A DNA stretch of 64,000 bases from an uncultured Algibacter sp. (GCF_947490405.1 NZ_CANLGU010000006.1:39410-103409), one strand, 5' to 3'. Shown: positions 1 to 8,967, counted from the first letter of the stretch. The notes: generated from the sequence alone by a model not told the origin. Program-made: numbers and translations.

Positions 1-1140
1 ATAATGACTTTCCTTAAAGTGCTCATAGTATACATGAGACCAAAAACTTAAAACCGTAGGTGTACTAATAACATCATTAACTTCAATAAAATCTCGATTA
101 TAAGTTACAAGGTTAATCTCAGGGAATTTTAAACCTTCTTTTAATTGATGAATAGATCGCGTATAGCGTTCCATTTTATTTTTCCCCTTTTCGCTTTTAC
201 TTTTACTTAAGTAAGATTTAAGAAGTAGATTATTGTTTTTTTCATTTTTACTTTTAGACAAATAACCCATTGTAAAATGATATAAAAGCTCATCCTTTAT
301 AATTGGATTTACAATTAAACTATCTACAAGTTTAAGTCTATCCATATTATAGCAAAGTGATTCACGATCAAAACAAGCATTAATATCATGATGGTCATGC
401 GTTCTAAGAGAGAGATTACTAAAGTGATATCTTAAAAACTTAAAGTAATTATGATAACTACTTAAAAACTCATCGTTGTAATTGATTTCTTTTCGATATT
501 CATAAAAATTATCTGGTAAAGATTTTAAAATAGCAGCTTTATTTTTGCCATAATGCATAAAAGGATAAACTTCTTTACTCGAGTAATATGTATAATCGAT
601 ATTAGTCTTGGCTATTTTTAAGAATAAATCTGAAGGATTGTGTTTTTCACTGAATTTGTTTAGAGCATTTAGCTTGTGGGCTCTTAGAGAATCTACTTTT
701 GATTGAAACGTTTTTCCATCAAACTGAGACAATTTTACAACAAACTTTTCTTCTTGCTCATTTCCTAAAAATTCATTGATAAAATAATTATTCTTTTTAT
801 CGCCTTTACCACTATAAACAAGAGACTCATCAAACTCTAGGGTGTTTAATCTGAATAATAAACTATCTTCAGGTTCCAATAAAATAAGTTGATATTCACC
901 ACCATGGCTAAATGTATACAAACCTTCGGTTAAATCATTAATCTTATACAAAAACCTATTTCTACCATCTAATTTTATAGTATCTATAACAGTATCATTC
1001 TTAGATAGTAAAACGTAATTTGTATTAGGATTAATAATCTCTCCTCCAAAGTATGCATAATCTAGAACGGTTTCATTACCATCCTTTTTACAACCAATTA
1101 GAGTGATAAGAATAAAAATAAAAGTAGAGTATAACTTCAT
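1..1140 (-). CDS. Thioredoxin-like lipoprotein with DUF4369-like N-terminus (3' end cut off by window)
   Basis: An open frame of 380 codons starts at ATG 1138-1140 and runs off the left edge. The N-terminus is a lipoprotein signal with lipobox L-I-G-C (Cys17). Residues about 25-85 resemble the DUF4369 beta domain found before thioredoxin folds in Bacteroidota (motifs GGEIINPNT, LLEPEDSLLF). The last visible residues (PTVLSFWSHVYYEHF) look like the beginning of a TlpA/AhpC-type fold; any CxxC would lie beyond the edge. It is probably an envelope thiol-disulfide or peroxiredoxin-like protein. The region just before ATG reads AGGGGGAT, a strong Shine-Dalgarno-like run that is unusual in this phylum. 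The substrate is unknown. Confidence 0.75.
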   Translation of the reverse strand, partial: MKLYSTFIFILITLIGCKKDGNETVLDYAYFGGEIINPNTNYVLLSKNDTVIDTIKLDGRNRFLYKINDLTEGLYTFSHGGEYQLILLEPEDSLLFRLNTLEFDESLVYSGKGDKKNNYFINEFLGNEQEEKFVVKLSQFDGKTFQSKVDSLRAHKLNALNKFSEKHNPSDLFLKIAKTNIDYTYYSSKEVYPFMHYGKNKAAILKSLPDNFYEYRKEINYNDEFLSSYHNYFKFLRYHFSNLSLRTHDHHDINACFDRESLCYNMDRLKLVDSLIVNPIIKDELLYHFTMGYLSKSKNEKNNNLLLKSYLSKSKSEKGKNKMERYTRSIHQLKEGLKFPEINLVTYNRDFIEVNDVISTPTVLSFWSHVYYEHFKESHY

Positions 1141-1166
1141 AAATCCCCCTGAGTCATTTGTACTAA

Positions 1167-1174
1167 CAAAAATA
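1167..1174 (-). promoter_or_regulatory. -7 promoter element for the 1-1140 lipoprotein
   Basis: TATTTTTG on the minus strand matches the Bacteroidota -7 consensus TAnnTTTG and lies 26 bases before the ATG. No clear TTG -33 box is seen. Confidence 0.45.
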
Positions 1175-1295
1175 TGGCTTGTTATTATAAAGTCTTGTTA
1201 ACGCGCTGTTAAATATTTAATAAACAGAAACGTGTTCTAGAACTATAAATATAAAAAATAGGAGAGCTAAGTTTCGTCTAACCAATGTAATTTTC

Positions 1296-1303
1296 TACTT
1301 TTG
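1296..1303 (+). promoter_or_regulatory. -7 promoter element for the ABC-F gene
   Basis: TACTTTTG matches TAnnTTTG exactly, with a weak TTTCG about 20 bases upstream. The upstream in-frame TTG at 1301 lies inside this element, so it cannot be the translation start; ATG 1325 fits a short leader. Confidence 0.55.
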
Positions 1304-1324
1304 CAAAAATTAAAAATTGGCTAT

Positions 1325-2941
1325 ATGTTATCAGTATCAAATCTTTCAGTTCAGTTCGGTAAACGTGTCCTTTTTGATGAAGTAAATACGGCATTTAATA
1401 ACGGAAACTGTTATGGTATAATTGGAGCTAACGGATCTGGAAAATCAACATTTTTGAAGATTCTTTCTGGAAAGCAGGAGCCTACTTCTGGTCATGTTTC
1501 ATTAGAGGCAGGTAAGCGTATGTCTGTTTTTGAACAAAATCATAATTTATACGATACACATACTGTGCTTGAAACAGTTTTAATGGGAAACAAGCCTTTG
1601 TTTAATATTAAGACTGAAATAGATGCGCTTTACGCAGACTATACCGATGAGAATGCTGAAAAAATTGGTGAACTTCAAGTAAAATTTGAAGAAATGAATG
1701 GCTGGAATGCCGATAGTGATGCGGCGGCAATGCTTTCAAATCTTGGTATTAAAGAAGAGCACCATTACACAATGATGGCTGACTTAGACGGAAAGCAAAA
1801 AGTACGTGTGTTATTGGCGCAAGCATTATTTGGAAATCCAGATGTGCTAATTATGGATGAGCCTACCAATGATTTGGATTATGAAACTATTTCTTGGTTA
1901 GAAAACTTTTTGGCTAATTATGATAATTGTGTTATTGTGGTATCTCACGATAGACACTTTCTTGATGCCGTTTGTACACATATTTCTGATATTGACTTTG
2001 GAAAAATCAACCACTATTCAGGAAACTATACATTTTGGTATGAATCTTCACAATTAGCTGCAAGACAGCATGCACAACAAAATAAGAAAGCAGAAGAAAA
2101 GAAGAAAGAATTGGAAGAATTTATTCGTCGTTTTTCTGCCAATGTTGCAAAAAGTAAGCAAGCTACCAGTAGAAAGAAAATGATTGATAAATTGAATATC
2201 GCTGATATCAGACGCACTAGTCGTCGTTACCCAGCAATTATTTTTGAACGTGACCGTGAAGCAGGAGATCAGATTTTAAATATTGATGGATTAGAAGCAT
2301 CAATTGATGGAGAAGTATTGTTCAAAAAGATAGATTTAAATTTAGCAAAAGGCGATAAAGTAGTTGTATTTTCAAGAGACTCAAGGGCAACAACAGCATT
2401 CTACCAAATTATTAATGGAAGAGAAAAAGCAGATGCGGGTAAGTATGCTTGGGGTGTTACAACTACGCAGTCTTATTTACCATTGGATAATAGTGAGTTT
2501 TTTGGAGGCGATTTAAATTTAGTTGATTGGTTGCGTCAATGGGCAACTACTGAAGAAGAAAGAGAAGAGGTTTATATTCGTGGCTTTCTAGGAAAAATGA
2601 TTTTTAGTGGAGAAGAAGCACTAAAAAAATCGAATGTACTATCCGGTGGAGAAAAAGTGCGTTGTATGTTAAGTAGAATGATGATGATAAGAGCAAACGT
2701 TTTAATGTTGGACGAACCAACTAACCATTTGGATTTAGAAAGTATTACAGCATTTAATAATTCGCTTAAAAACTTTAAAGGCACCATTTTATTTACTACG
2801 CACGATCATGAATTTGCACAAACTGTTGCCAATAGAGTCGTAGAGCTAACACCAAATGGCGTTATTGACCGTTACACAACGTTTGATGAGTATATGCAGG
2901 ATAAAAAAATTAAAGAGTTACGCGACAAAATGTATGCGTAA
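1325..2941 (+). CDS. ABC-F family ATPase, YbiT-like, with degenerate second Walker A
   Basis: A soluble protein of 538 residues with two ABC cassettes and no membrane domain, matching the E. coli YbiT subfamily in length and in its opening (MLSVSNLSVQFGKR). ABC-F proteins act on the ribosome. Cassette 1 has Walker A GANGSGKST (residues 34-42), a diverged signature, Walker B with MDEPTNDLD near 178-185 and SHDRHF. The linker (about 240-305) is charged and helical and contains RRFSANVAKSKQATSR. Cassette 2 has a canonical LSGGEK signature and LDEPTNHLD, but its Walker A position reads FSRDSRATTAF (about 349-359) and lacks the GxxGxGK[ST] loop. ATG 1325 was chosen because the upstream TTG lies in the promoter. 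Confidence 0.9.
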   Translation: MLSVSNLSVQFGKRVLFDEVNTAFNNGNCYGIIGANGSGKSTFLKILSGKQEPTSGHVSLEAGKRMSVFEQNHNLYDTHTVLETVLMGNKPLFNIKTEIDALYADYTDENAEKIGELQVKFEEMNGWNADSDAAAMLSNLGIKEEHHYTMMADLDGKQKVRVLLAQALFGNPDVLIMDEPTNDLDYETISWLENFLANYDNCVIVVSHDRHFLDAVCTHISDIDFGKINHYSGNYTFWYESSQLAARQHAQQNKKAEEKKKELEEFIRRFSANVAKSKQATSRKKMIDKLNIADIRRTSRRYPAIIFERDREAGDQILNIDGLEASIDGEVLFKKIDLNLAKGDKVVVFSRDSRATTAFYQIINGREKADAGKYAWGVTTTQSYLPLDNSEFFGGDLNLVDWLRQWATTEEEREEVYIRGFLGKMIFSGEEALKKSNVLSGGEKVRCMLSRMMMIRANVLMLDEPTNHLDLESITAFNNSLKNFKGTILFTTHDHEFAQTVANRVVELTPNGVIDRYTTFDEYMQDKKIKELRDKMYA

Positions 2942-3015
2942 TAGCTTAGTTTATATACACACTAATGTATTGTAGGGTTTTCTTAGTAATCCCTAGAGTT
3001 AGACATAACTTAAAA

Positions 3016-3246
3016 TTAAGATTGTAACTCCGAAGATAAATTTTCTATAATGGGTTTCGTTTTTTCAATTTCATCTTTATGAACATGAATCTCTTGTAGA
3101 CCCAGAATTGAAGGACCAAAACCCGCCAATCGGCCAGATTCAGATTCGTCTTTAATAATTGCACAAACGTTTACAGCTTCAAGAGCTTTAAAAACACGCT
3201 GTACTTCGATAAAATTCCCAGTGAAGACTTTAATGTAATTAGACAT
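3016..3246 (-). CDS. DUF2007-type small signal-transducing-like protein
   Basis: A 76-residue protein (MSNYIKVFTGNFIEVQRVFKA) resembling the DUF2007 family, a compact alpha-beta domain with no established biochemical role. The start is ATG 3244-3246; an upstream in-frame extension lies in AT-rich DNA just after the pheT terminator and is not favoured. The gene is downstream of pheT on the same strand but separated by that terminator, so it is probably transcribed alone. Confidence 0.7.
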   Translation of the reverse strand: MSNYIKVFTGNFIEVQRVFKALEAVNVCAIIKDESESGRLAGFGPSILGLQEIHVHKDEIEKTKPIIENLSSELQS

Positions 3247-3298
3247 AGTTTGAAGATTTAAGAGGTTCCTTCTTAAATATACAAAATTTTTAGATAAT

Positions 3299-3326
3299 AA
3301 AAAAGCCAGCATATCGCTGGCTTTTT
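3299..3326 (-). terminator. Rho-independent terminator of pheT
   Basis: Perfect 6-bp stem GCCAGC/GCTGGC with a 5-base loop, flanked by A and T runs that extend the helix. On the minus strand the stem is followed by TTTTTTATT. It lies 16 bases after the pheT stop. Confidence 0.85.
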
Positions 3327-3341
3327 ATGTATGTTTTAAAG

Positions 3342-5768
3342 TTACCTTAACTCTGCACCAAGTTGTTTTTCAAAATTGGTTTGCAACTTATTCATAATTT
3401 TATCAATTTGCTTGTCAGTTAAGGTTTTATTTTCATCTTGAAGTGTAAAGCTAACTGCATAACTTTTTTTGCCTTTTGGTAGATTCTTACCTTGATAAAC
3501 ATCAAAGAGGTTTACAGCTTTTAACAGTTGCTTTTCACTTTGTTTCGCTATCTTAAAGATAGATTCAAATGTTACATTATCGTCTAGTAGTAAAGCAAAA
3601 TCACGGCGAACCTCAGGATATTTTGGAATCGCTTGAAATTTAATCTTATTATGCTTACACATCTCAAGGATAGTATCCCATTTAAAATCTGCATAAATTA
3701 CTTCTTGAGCAATATCAAAATGCTTTAAAACAGTTTTTTTAACCAGCCCTATGTCAACAAGTTTGTTTTTACCCAAGCCTAAACTAATACCTTCAGCAAA
3801 TAAATCATTTTTTAAAGGCGATTCTTGATACCTAGAAATACCTAAGCGATCCAAAATTGAAGTGATAATGCCCTTCATTAGGAAGAAATCACTTTTTTTA
3901 TGGGTTTCATGCCAATTTTCTGATTTGTCATTACCAGTTATAAAAACGGATACATGTTTAAATTCTTCACGTTTATCACTATACCCATGATATGTTTTTC
4001 CAAATTCAAATAACTTTAAATCTGAGCGCTTTCTATTAACATTAAAGGATATAGCTTCTAATCCAGAAAATAGTAGTGATTGCCTTAAAACAGACAAATC
4101 ATTACTCAATGGATTTAACATAGTAATGTTATGTTCTTCCTTTAATTGTTCACTTAAAGCTATATAATTTGGAGTGGTAAGTGAATTAGAGAGAATTTCA
4201 AAAAAACCTTGAGCTACTAACTGATTTCCAACAATGTTCTGAATTTTATAATCTTCAAAACGAGACGTTGAAGAAATGGAAGCATTAAGCTTTTCTGTAG
4301 TTTTTATATTGTTATAACCATATACTCGCAGAATTTCTTCAATTACATCAGCTTCACGTTCAACATCATTTCTGTATGCTGGTACGGTTAAGCCTAAACC
4401 AGCCTCAGTAACATTATTTACTTTAATATCTAATGAAGTTAAAATTTGCTTAATGGTTTCTTTCGGAATTTCTTCGCCTATAAGTTTTTTAGCATTTTCA
4501 AAACTTAAACGCACTTCAAAATCCTTAATTTTATTTGGATAAATATCAATAACATCGCTAGTTATTTCACCACCTGCAAGTTCCTGTATAAGTAAAGCTG
4601 CACGCTTTAAAGCGTATTCACAAATATTTGGGTCAATACCACGTTCAAATCTAAACGATGCATCAGTATTTAACCCATGGCGTTTGGCTGTTTTTCTTAC
4701 ACTTACAGGATTAAAATAGGCACTTTCTAAAAATATGCTCGTTGTATTTTCAGTAACACCAGAATCAATACCACCAAAAACACCAGCAATACACATTGGT
4801 TTTTCGGCATCACAAATCATTAAATCATCTTCATGTAATTCGCGTTCAATACCATCCAAGGTTGTAAATTTTGTACCAGTCTTTAATGTTTTTACTTCAA
4901 CTTTATTACCAGAAATTTTTACAGCATCAAACGCATGTAAAGGTTGCCCTAAATCGTGTAATACATAATTGGTAGCATCTACAATATTATTTATCGGACT
5001 TAAACCTATAGCTTTTAAACGATGTTGTAACCATGCAGGAGATTCAGCAACTTTAAGTCCAGTTATGGTAACACCACAGTAACGTGGCGCTAAATCTTTA
5101 TTTACAACATCTACATCTATTTTTACAGTTCTATTATCAACTCGAAATGAACTCACTGAAGGGGTAATCAATTCAAGCTTAATATCTTTTTGAACCAATC
5201 CAGCTTTTAAATCTCTGGCGGTTCCTAGATGGCTCATTGCATCTGCTCTGTTTGGAGTTAGTCCAATTTCAAAAACATAATCGTTTTCAATTTCAAAAAT
5301 TTCAGATGCAGGAGCTCCTACTTTAGTTTTATTCTCCAATACTAGAATACCATCATGCGATTTCCCTAAACCCAATTCGTCTTCGGCGCAAATCATACCA
5401 TGACTTTCTTCACCTCTAATCTTACCTTTTTTAATTTTCCAAGCTTCGCCTTCTTCAGTGTAAAGCGTTGTCCCAATAGTAGCTACGGGTACTTTTTGAC
5501 CAGCCTCAACATTAGGAGCACCACAAACTATCTGTAATGGTTTATCTTCTCCAATATTTACGGTAGTTACTTTAAGCTTGTCTGCATTTGGGTGTTTTAC
5601 ACAGGTTAAAACTTCGCCAACAACAATGCCTTCCAATCCACCTTTAATCGATTGGTAGCTTTCTAAGCCTTCAACTTCAAGCCCTAAATCAGTAAGTAAT
5701 TCGCTGGTTTGTTCTGGTGTCCAATCTGTTTTTAAAAACTGTTTCAACCAGTTGTATGAAATTCGCAT
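3342..5768 (-). CDS. pheT: Phenylalanine--tRNA ligase beta subunit
   Basis: 808 residues, the normal length for the bacterial beta chain. It charges tRNA-Phe as an alpha2-beta2 enzyme with PheS, which is not in this window. Domains in order: N-terminal module (MRISYNWLKQFL), EMAP/OB tRNA-binding domain (about 40-150, with VGEVLTCVKHPNADKLKV and QIVCGAPN), B3/B4 editing region (about 210-390), B5 domain (about 400-480), class II-like core, and the C-terminal ferredoxin-fold anticodon-binding domain (about 710-808, with YPEVRRDFALLLDDNVTF). ATG 5766-5768 sits 24 bases after a consensus promoter. It appears monocistronic. Confidence 0.98.
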   Translation of the reverse strand: MRISYNWLKQFLKTDWTPEQTSELLTDLGLEVEGLESYQSIKGGLEGIVVGEVLTCVKHPNADKLKVTTVNIGEDKPLQIVCGAPNVEAGQKVPVATIGTTLYTEEGEAWKIKKGKIRGEESHGMICAEDELGLGKSHDGILVLENKTKVGAPASEIFEIENDYVFEIGLTPNRADAMSHLGTARDLKAGLVQKDIKLELITPSVSSFRVDNRTVKIDVDVVNKDLAPRYCGVTITGLKVAESPAWLQHRLKAIGLSPINNIVDATNYVLHDLGQPLHAFDAVKISGNKVEVKTLKTGTKFTTLDGIERELHEDDLMICDAEKPMCIAGVFGGIDSGVTENTTSIFLESAYFNPVSVRKTAKRHGLNTDASFRFERGIDPNICEYALKRAALLIQELAGGEITSDVIDIYPNKIKDFEVRLSFENAKKLIGEEIPKETIKQILTSLDIKVNNVTEAGLGLTVPAYRNDVEREADVIEEILRVYGYNNIKTTEKLNASISSTSRFEDYKIQNIVGNQLVAQGFFEILSNSLTTPNYIALSEQLKEEHNITMLNPLSNDLSVLRQSLLFSGLEAISFNVNRKRSDLKLFEFGKTYHGYSDKREEFKHVSVFITGNDKSENWHETHKKSDFFLMKGIITSILDRLGISRYQESPLKNDLFAEGISLGLGKNKLVDIGLVKKTVLKHFDIAQEVIYADFKWDTILEMCKHNKIKFQAIPKYPEVRRDFALLLDDNVTFESIFKIAKQSEKQLLKAVNLFDVYQGKNLPKGKKSYAVSFTLQDENKTLTDKQIDKIMNKLQTNFEKQLGAELR

Positions 5769-5792
5769 AAATCAATATCATATTTAAGGTAA

Positions 5793-5823
5793 CAAAGATA
5801 ATTTTTTGAGGCTAGTATTCAAA
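5793..5823 (-). promoter_or_regulatory. pheT promoter (TTTG - 19 bp - TATCTTTG)
   Basis: The -33 box TTTG (5820-5823) and -7 box TATCTTTG (5793-5800), both on the minus strand, are separated by 19 bases. This matches the Bacteroidota primary sigma consensus and is the best promoter in the window. Confidence 0.75.
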
Positions 5824-5907
5824 CAAAGCGTTCTAATTTGTGTCTCAAAAACTATAATTTGTTAGTATCTTGCTTTTTATTCTATTAATATATCTAAAAT
5901 TGAATTT

Positions 5908-7122
5908 ATGAAGTTTAAAATTCTAATAGTTTTTGTTGTTTTAATGGTTTCTTGTAAAAATCAAGATAAGATAGTTAAGTTAGAAAAAGGTAGGTATAGA
6001 GCTGAATTGAAAGTGAATGATACTTTAGATTTGCCATTTAATTTTGAAGTGATTTCTGAAAATAAGTTACAAGTTTTTAATGCTGAAGAGGTTATAGAGG
6101 TTAAAGAGATCACCTACAAAAACGATTCTGTTTTAATACAAATGCCAGTTTTTGAAGGTTTTTTAATTGCGAAAATTGAAAATGAAAAACTAAATGGGCG
6201 TTTTGTAAAGCCTAGTTTAAATAGGACTATGGAGTTTAAAGCTGAAAAGAATGCTACTCGATTTGAAACTTACAAGCGACTTTCAAAATTTAATATTTCT
6301 GGAAATTGGGAAACTGTTTTTAGTCCCAGTTCTGATGAAGATAAATATTTAGCCAAAGGCATTTTTAAACAAGACGGTAACCAAGTTAAAGGAACATTTA
6401 GAACTACAACAGGCGATTATCGCTATTTAGAAGGTGTTTTAAATGCGAATCAATTGCAATTATCCACCTTTGATGGGGCACATGCTTTTTTGTTTACCGC
6501 TCAGGTAAATGATAGTACTATGAATGGTATGTTTTATTCAGGAAACCACTGGAAAGAACCTTTTACCGCTAAGCGAAACGAAACTTTTGAGTTGCCTGAT
6601 GCAAATACGCTCACGTATTTAAAAACTGGCTATGATAAAGTTGAATTTTCTTTTCCTGATTATAATGGAAATATGGTGTCTTTAAATGATGATCGTTTTA
6701 AAGATAAAGTAGTTCTGATTCAAATTATGGGAACATGGTGCCCAAATTGTTTGGATGAAAGTAAATATTATGCTGAGTTTTACAAAAATAATAAGGGTAA
6801 AGCCTTAGAAATTATTGCCTTAGCTTTTGAATATGTGAAAACGGAAGATAAAGCCTTTAAAAATTTACAAAGGTTAAAGAATGATGTTGGCATTACATAC
6901 CCGATTGTATTAGCACAATATGGGTCTGCAAGTAAAGTAAAAGCAAATGAAAAGTTACCAATGCTTAACCATATATTGTCTTATCCTACTACCATTTTTA
7001 TTGATAAAATAGGGGCGGTTAGAAAGATTCATACAGGTTTTAATGGGTCCGCAACAGGTGATAAGTTTACAGAATTTAAAGCAGAGTTTGAAAGCTTTGT
7101 TAATGAGTTATTGGTGGAGTGA
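5908..7122 (+). CDS. Lipoprotein with C-terminal TlpA-like thioredoxin domain
   Basis: 404 residues. The N-terminus is a lipoprotein signal ending LMVSC (Cys16). Residues about 25-230 form beta-rich repeats with GxW/GxF motifs (for example GNWETVF, KGTFRTTTGDYRYL) that are not recognised as a named catalytic domain. Residues about 245-400 are a TlpA/ResA-like thioredoxin fold with the active-site pair in GTWCPNC (Cys278 and Cys281) and a cis-proline region SYPTTIFIDK. It is probably an envelope thiol-disulfide oxidoreductase anchored to a membrane; the partner is unknown. Neighbours give no pathway. Confidence 0.85.
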   Translation: MKFKILIVFVVLMVSCKNQDKIVKLEKGRYRAELKVNDTLDLPFNFEVISENKLQVFNAEEVIEVKEITYKNDSVLIQMPVFEGFLIAKIENEKLNGRFVKPSLNRTMEFKAEKNATRFETYKRLSKFNISGNWETVFSPSSDEDKYLAKGIFKQDGNQVKGTFRTTTGDYRYLEGVLNANQLQLSTFDGAHAFLFTAQVNDSTMNGMFYSGNHWKEPFTAKRNETFELPDANTLTYLKTGYDKVEFSFPDYNGNMVSLNDDRFKDKVVLIQIMGTWCPNCLDESKYYAEFYKNNKGKALEIIALAFEYVKTEDKAFKNLQRLKNDVGITYPIVLAQYGSASKVKANEKLPMLNHILSYPTTIFIDKIGAVRKIHTGFNGSATGDKFTEFKAEFESFVNELLVE

Positions 7123-7132
7123 ATTTTATGAA

Positions 7133-7144
7133 GTTCGTTTAACG
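7133..7144 (+). repeat. TTCGTTTAAC boundary motif, copy 1
   Basis: GTTCGTTTAACG lies just past the 3' end of the leucine-rich-protein gene. The identical 12-mer occurs at 62574-62585, and its 10-base core occurs inverted at 8131-8149. All copies sit at edges of accessory genes. Confidence 0.5.
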
Positions 7145-7170
7145 TCCACTGCGCAATTGTTGGCAATAGT

Positions 7171-8067
7171 TTATTCTCTAATAAACTTTCTTATTATCTC
7201 TTTTTTAGCGGTTTTTATAACTATAAAATATAGACCAGATTGAATACTGCTTACATCTATTTTATTATCTCTTATATTGCTGTTATTAATTATTTTCTGT
7301 CCACTGGCATTAAAAACAAGTATTGATTCAATATTTTCAATATTCTTTATAATTAAAGAAGTTACAACTGGATTAGGGTATAAATGAACGTTACTTAAAT
7401 CATTTGTTTGAGTATCAGAAGCTGATAAAGTTGCGCAATCATTTGTCAAGTTACAGGAAGAATCAATAGTAATATCAGAATACCCACTAAGAGCATTTTG
7501 TATAAAGTTTAATTCAGAACTATCCACACAAACATAGTTTAAGTCGCTACCGTTAAAAATACCGAAATTATTTATACTATTGTCGCCATTCTTAAGGTAT
7601 ATTTCTTTTAAACTATTATTGGCAAGGTTAGAAGGGCTTTGAATAGTTTCGAAGGACTCTAATGAGCATAAATTTCTCAAATCAAGATTTTCTATTAAAT
7701 GATAGGATAAATTGAGAGTTGTTAATATGGGTAGAGCATAATTAAAATTATCAATAGCTAGCTCATAAGTAAATAAAGTTTGAAGATTAATAAAAGATTC
7801 GATTCCATCGAGAGAAGTCAGAGTTGCGGGATTGCTTACAAAATCTAAGTTCAAATAAGACACTTCTGCTGCCTCAGAAAACTGAATTTCTCCATCGTTA
7901 TTTGAGTCAATTGAAAAAAAATCACCGCTTAAATTTTTAGCAATTGCATTATTTGAATTAGACTCTAATAACTTACTTTTAAAAACACTATCAGGTATTG
8001 TTACTGTTTGAGAATGAAGAAAACTTATTCCAATTAAATAGCAAATAAAACTTATTTTTTTTTCCAT
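7171..8067 (-). CDS. Secreted leucine-rich-type protein with T9SS type A sorting domain
   Basis: 298 residues from ATG 8065-8067 (MEKKISFICYLIG), which gives a clean signal peptide ending at HSQ; ATG 8073 is an alternative, and a longer N-terminal extension would spoil the signal. An EF-hand-like loop DSNNDGEIQFSEA is followed by irregular leucine-rich repeats (LNLDFVSNPATLTSLDGIE, then LTTLNLSYHLIENLDLRN). The last ~80 residues are a type A T9SS C-terminal domain (NVHLYPNPV..., GLYFIVIKT, KKEIIRKFIRE). It should be secreted through the type IX system. The gene is bracketed by inverted TTCGTTTAAC motifs, which suggests an inserted accessory gene. Confidence 0.85.
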   Translation of the reverse strand: MEKKISFICYLIGISFLHSQTVTIPDSVFKSKLLESNSNNAIAKNLSGDFFSIDSNNDGEIQFSEAAEVSYLNLDFVSNPATLTSLDGIESFINLQTLFTYELAIDNFNYALPILTTLNLSYHLIENLDLRNLCSLESFETIQSPSNLANNSLKEIYLKNGDNSINNFGIFNGSDLNYVCVDSSELNFIQNALSGYSDITIDSSCNLTNDCATLSASDTQTNDLSNVHLYPNPVVTSLIIKNIENIESILVFNASGQKIINNSNIRDNKIDVSSIQSGLYFIVIKTAKKEIIRKFIRE

Positions 8068-8100
8068 TATCATTATTTTTCGAATTATTGCCAATGCATA

Positions 8101-8129
8101 GATAAGTTTCCGTTTCAATGAAACTTATC
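8101..8129. other. 10-bp hairpin in the leader of the leucine-rich gene
   Basis: GATAAGTTTC and GAAACTTATC pair perfectly around a 9-base loop, 34-62 bases before the chosen ATG of the minus-strand gene. It has no T-run, so it is not a normal terminator. It may be a leader structure or part of the inserted unit. Confidence 0.4.
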
Positions 8130-8130
8130 G

Positions 8131-8149
8131 GTTGTTAAACGAAGTTAGC
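8131..8149 (-). repeat. TTCGTTTAAC boundary motif, copy 2
   Basis: On the minus strand this reads GCTAACTTCGTTTAACAAC and shares the 10-base core TTCGTTTAAC with 7133-7144 and 62574-62585. It stands at the 5' side of the leucine-rich-protein gene, in inverted orientation to copy 1. Confidence 0.5.
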
Positions 8150-8210
8150 TGAAAATTTTTACAAAATCAACTCAAAGCCTTAGTTTTGGAAACAAAGTTT
8201 TTAACAAGTA

Positions 8211-8681
8211 CTATAATTCTTCTAATATCAAATTATAATCGTATTGTAAATCTTCGTGCAGTTTAGTAACTGTTTTTTTTACTAAAACAATTTGCCTCTT
8301 GTACATGTTATAGAGTTGGGTACTACCCTTCATACTTGGTTTAAAGTCTTTTAATTTTTCGCAAAAATAGAGTAGGAGTTCTACCTCGGTTTCTTTTTTT
8401 TGTGAGTAGCGAATAAACTTTTTAACGTTTCTAAGTATTTTTCTAACACTTTTTCGGATGTAGAAATAGCTATTGGTGTTTATTAATTCAAACTCATCAT
8501 CCATATAGCTTTTAACGGTTTCTATATAACCAGTTTCATTATGAGATTCAAATAGTAAATAAGTAAGGAGTTCTTTGTTTTCTTTTTTAAAGCGCGCTAA
8601 ACGCAAACACAAAACTTCAATTTCTTGACTAGAAAGCGTTTTTAATTCTTTTTTAATTTCTGGTAAGGCAACAGCTTTCAT
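8211..8681 (-). CDS. Conserved hypothetical helical protein
   Basis: 156 residues, predicted mostly helical and rich in Lys, Glu and Leu, with no signal peptide and no membrane segment. I do not recognise a family with certainty; proteins of this type (opening MKAVALPEIKKELKTLSSQEIEVLCLRLARFKKENKE) occur in flavobacterial genomes. Its ATG (8679-8681) directly abuts the TAG stop of the DUF202 gene, so the two are probably translated from one mRNA. No catalytic motif is visible. Confidence 0.6.
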   Translation of the reverse strand: MKAVALPEIKKELKTLSSQEIEVLCLRLARFKKENKELLTYLLFESHNETGYIETVKSYMDDEFELINTNSYFYIRKSVRKILRNVKKFIRYSQKKETEVELLLYFCEKLKDFKPSMKGSTQLYNMYKRQIVLVKKTVTKLHEDLQYDYNLILEEL

Positions 8682-8945
8682 CTAAACTTTATAGTGTTTT
8701 CTAATGGTTCTTTTTACAGAAATTAAACGTAATAAACCAATAACTAAAATGATTGGTGATATGATTAATAAAACAAAGCCAAAGGATTTCATTTCTGAGA
8801 AAAACTCTAATTTAAGTAAGGTAATGCCTGTGCCTAAGAATACAACAAAAGTTCTAAAATATGCTAAAAACGTGCGTTCGTTTGCTAGTTTTGTACGTTC
8901 TATAGCTAACCAGTCTCTTGTTATTAATGGTGATTTATTTTCCAT
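8682..8945 (-). CDS. DUF202 family membrane protein
   Basis: 87 residues. The DUF202 signature is clear: RTKLANERTFLAYFRTFVVFLGTGITLLKL is an amphipathic stretch leading into transmembrane helix 1, followed by a second helix (FGFVLLIISPIILVIGLLRL) and a basic tail. DUF202 is found in bacterial YidH-like proteins and in the yeast vacuolar transporter chaperone complex; its role in bacteria is not established. It is the first gene of a two-gene unit with the helical protein downstream, with zero bases between them. Confidence 0.85.
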   Translation of the reverse strand: MENKSPLITRDWLAIERTKLANERTFLAYFRTFVVFLGTGITLLKLEFFSEMKSFGFVLLIISPIILVIGLLRLISVKRTIRKHYKV

Positions 8946-8967
8946 AATTGGTATTAGTCCATAAATA

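Noticed and set aside
1301..1324. TTG 1301 as the start of the ABC-F gene
   Set aside because: It lies inside the TACTTTTG promoter element; ATG 1325 matches the family N-terminus.
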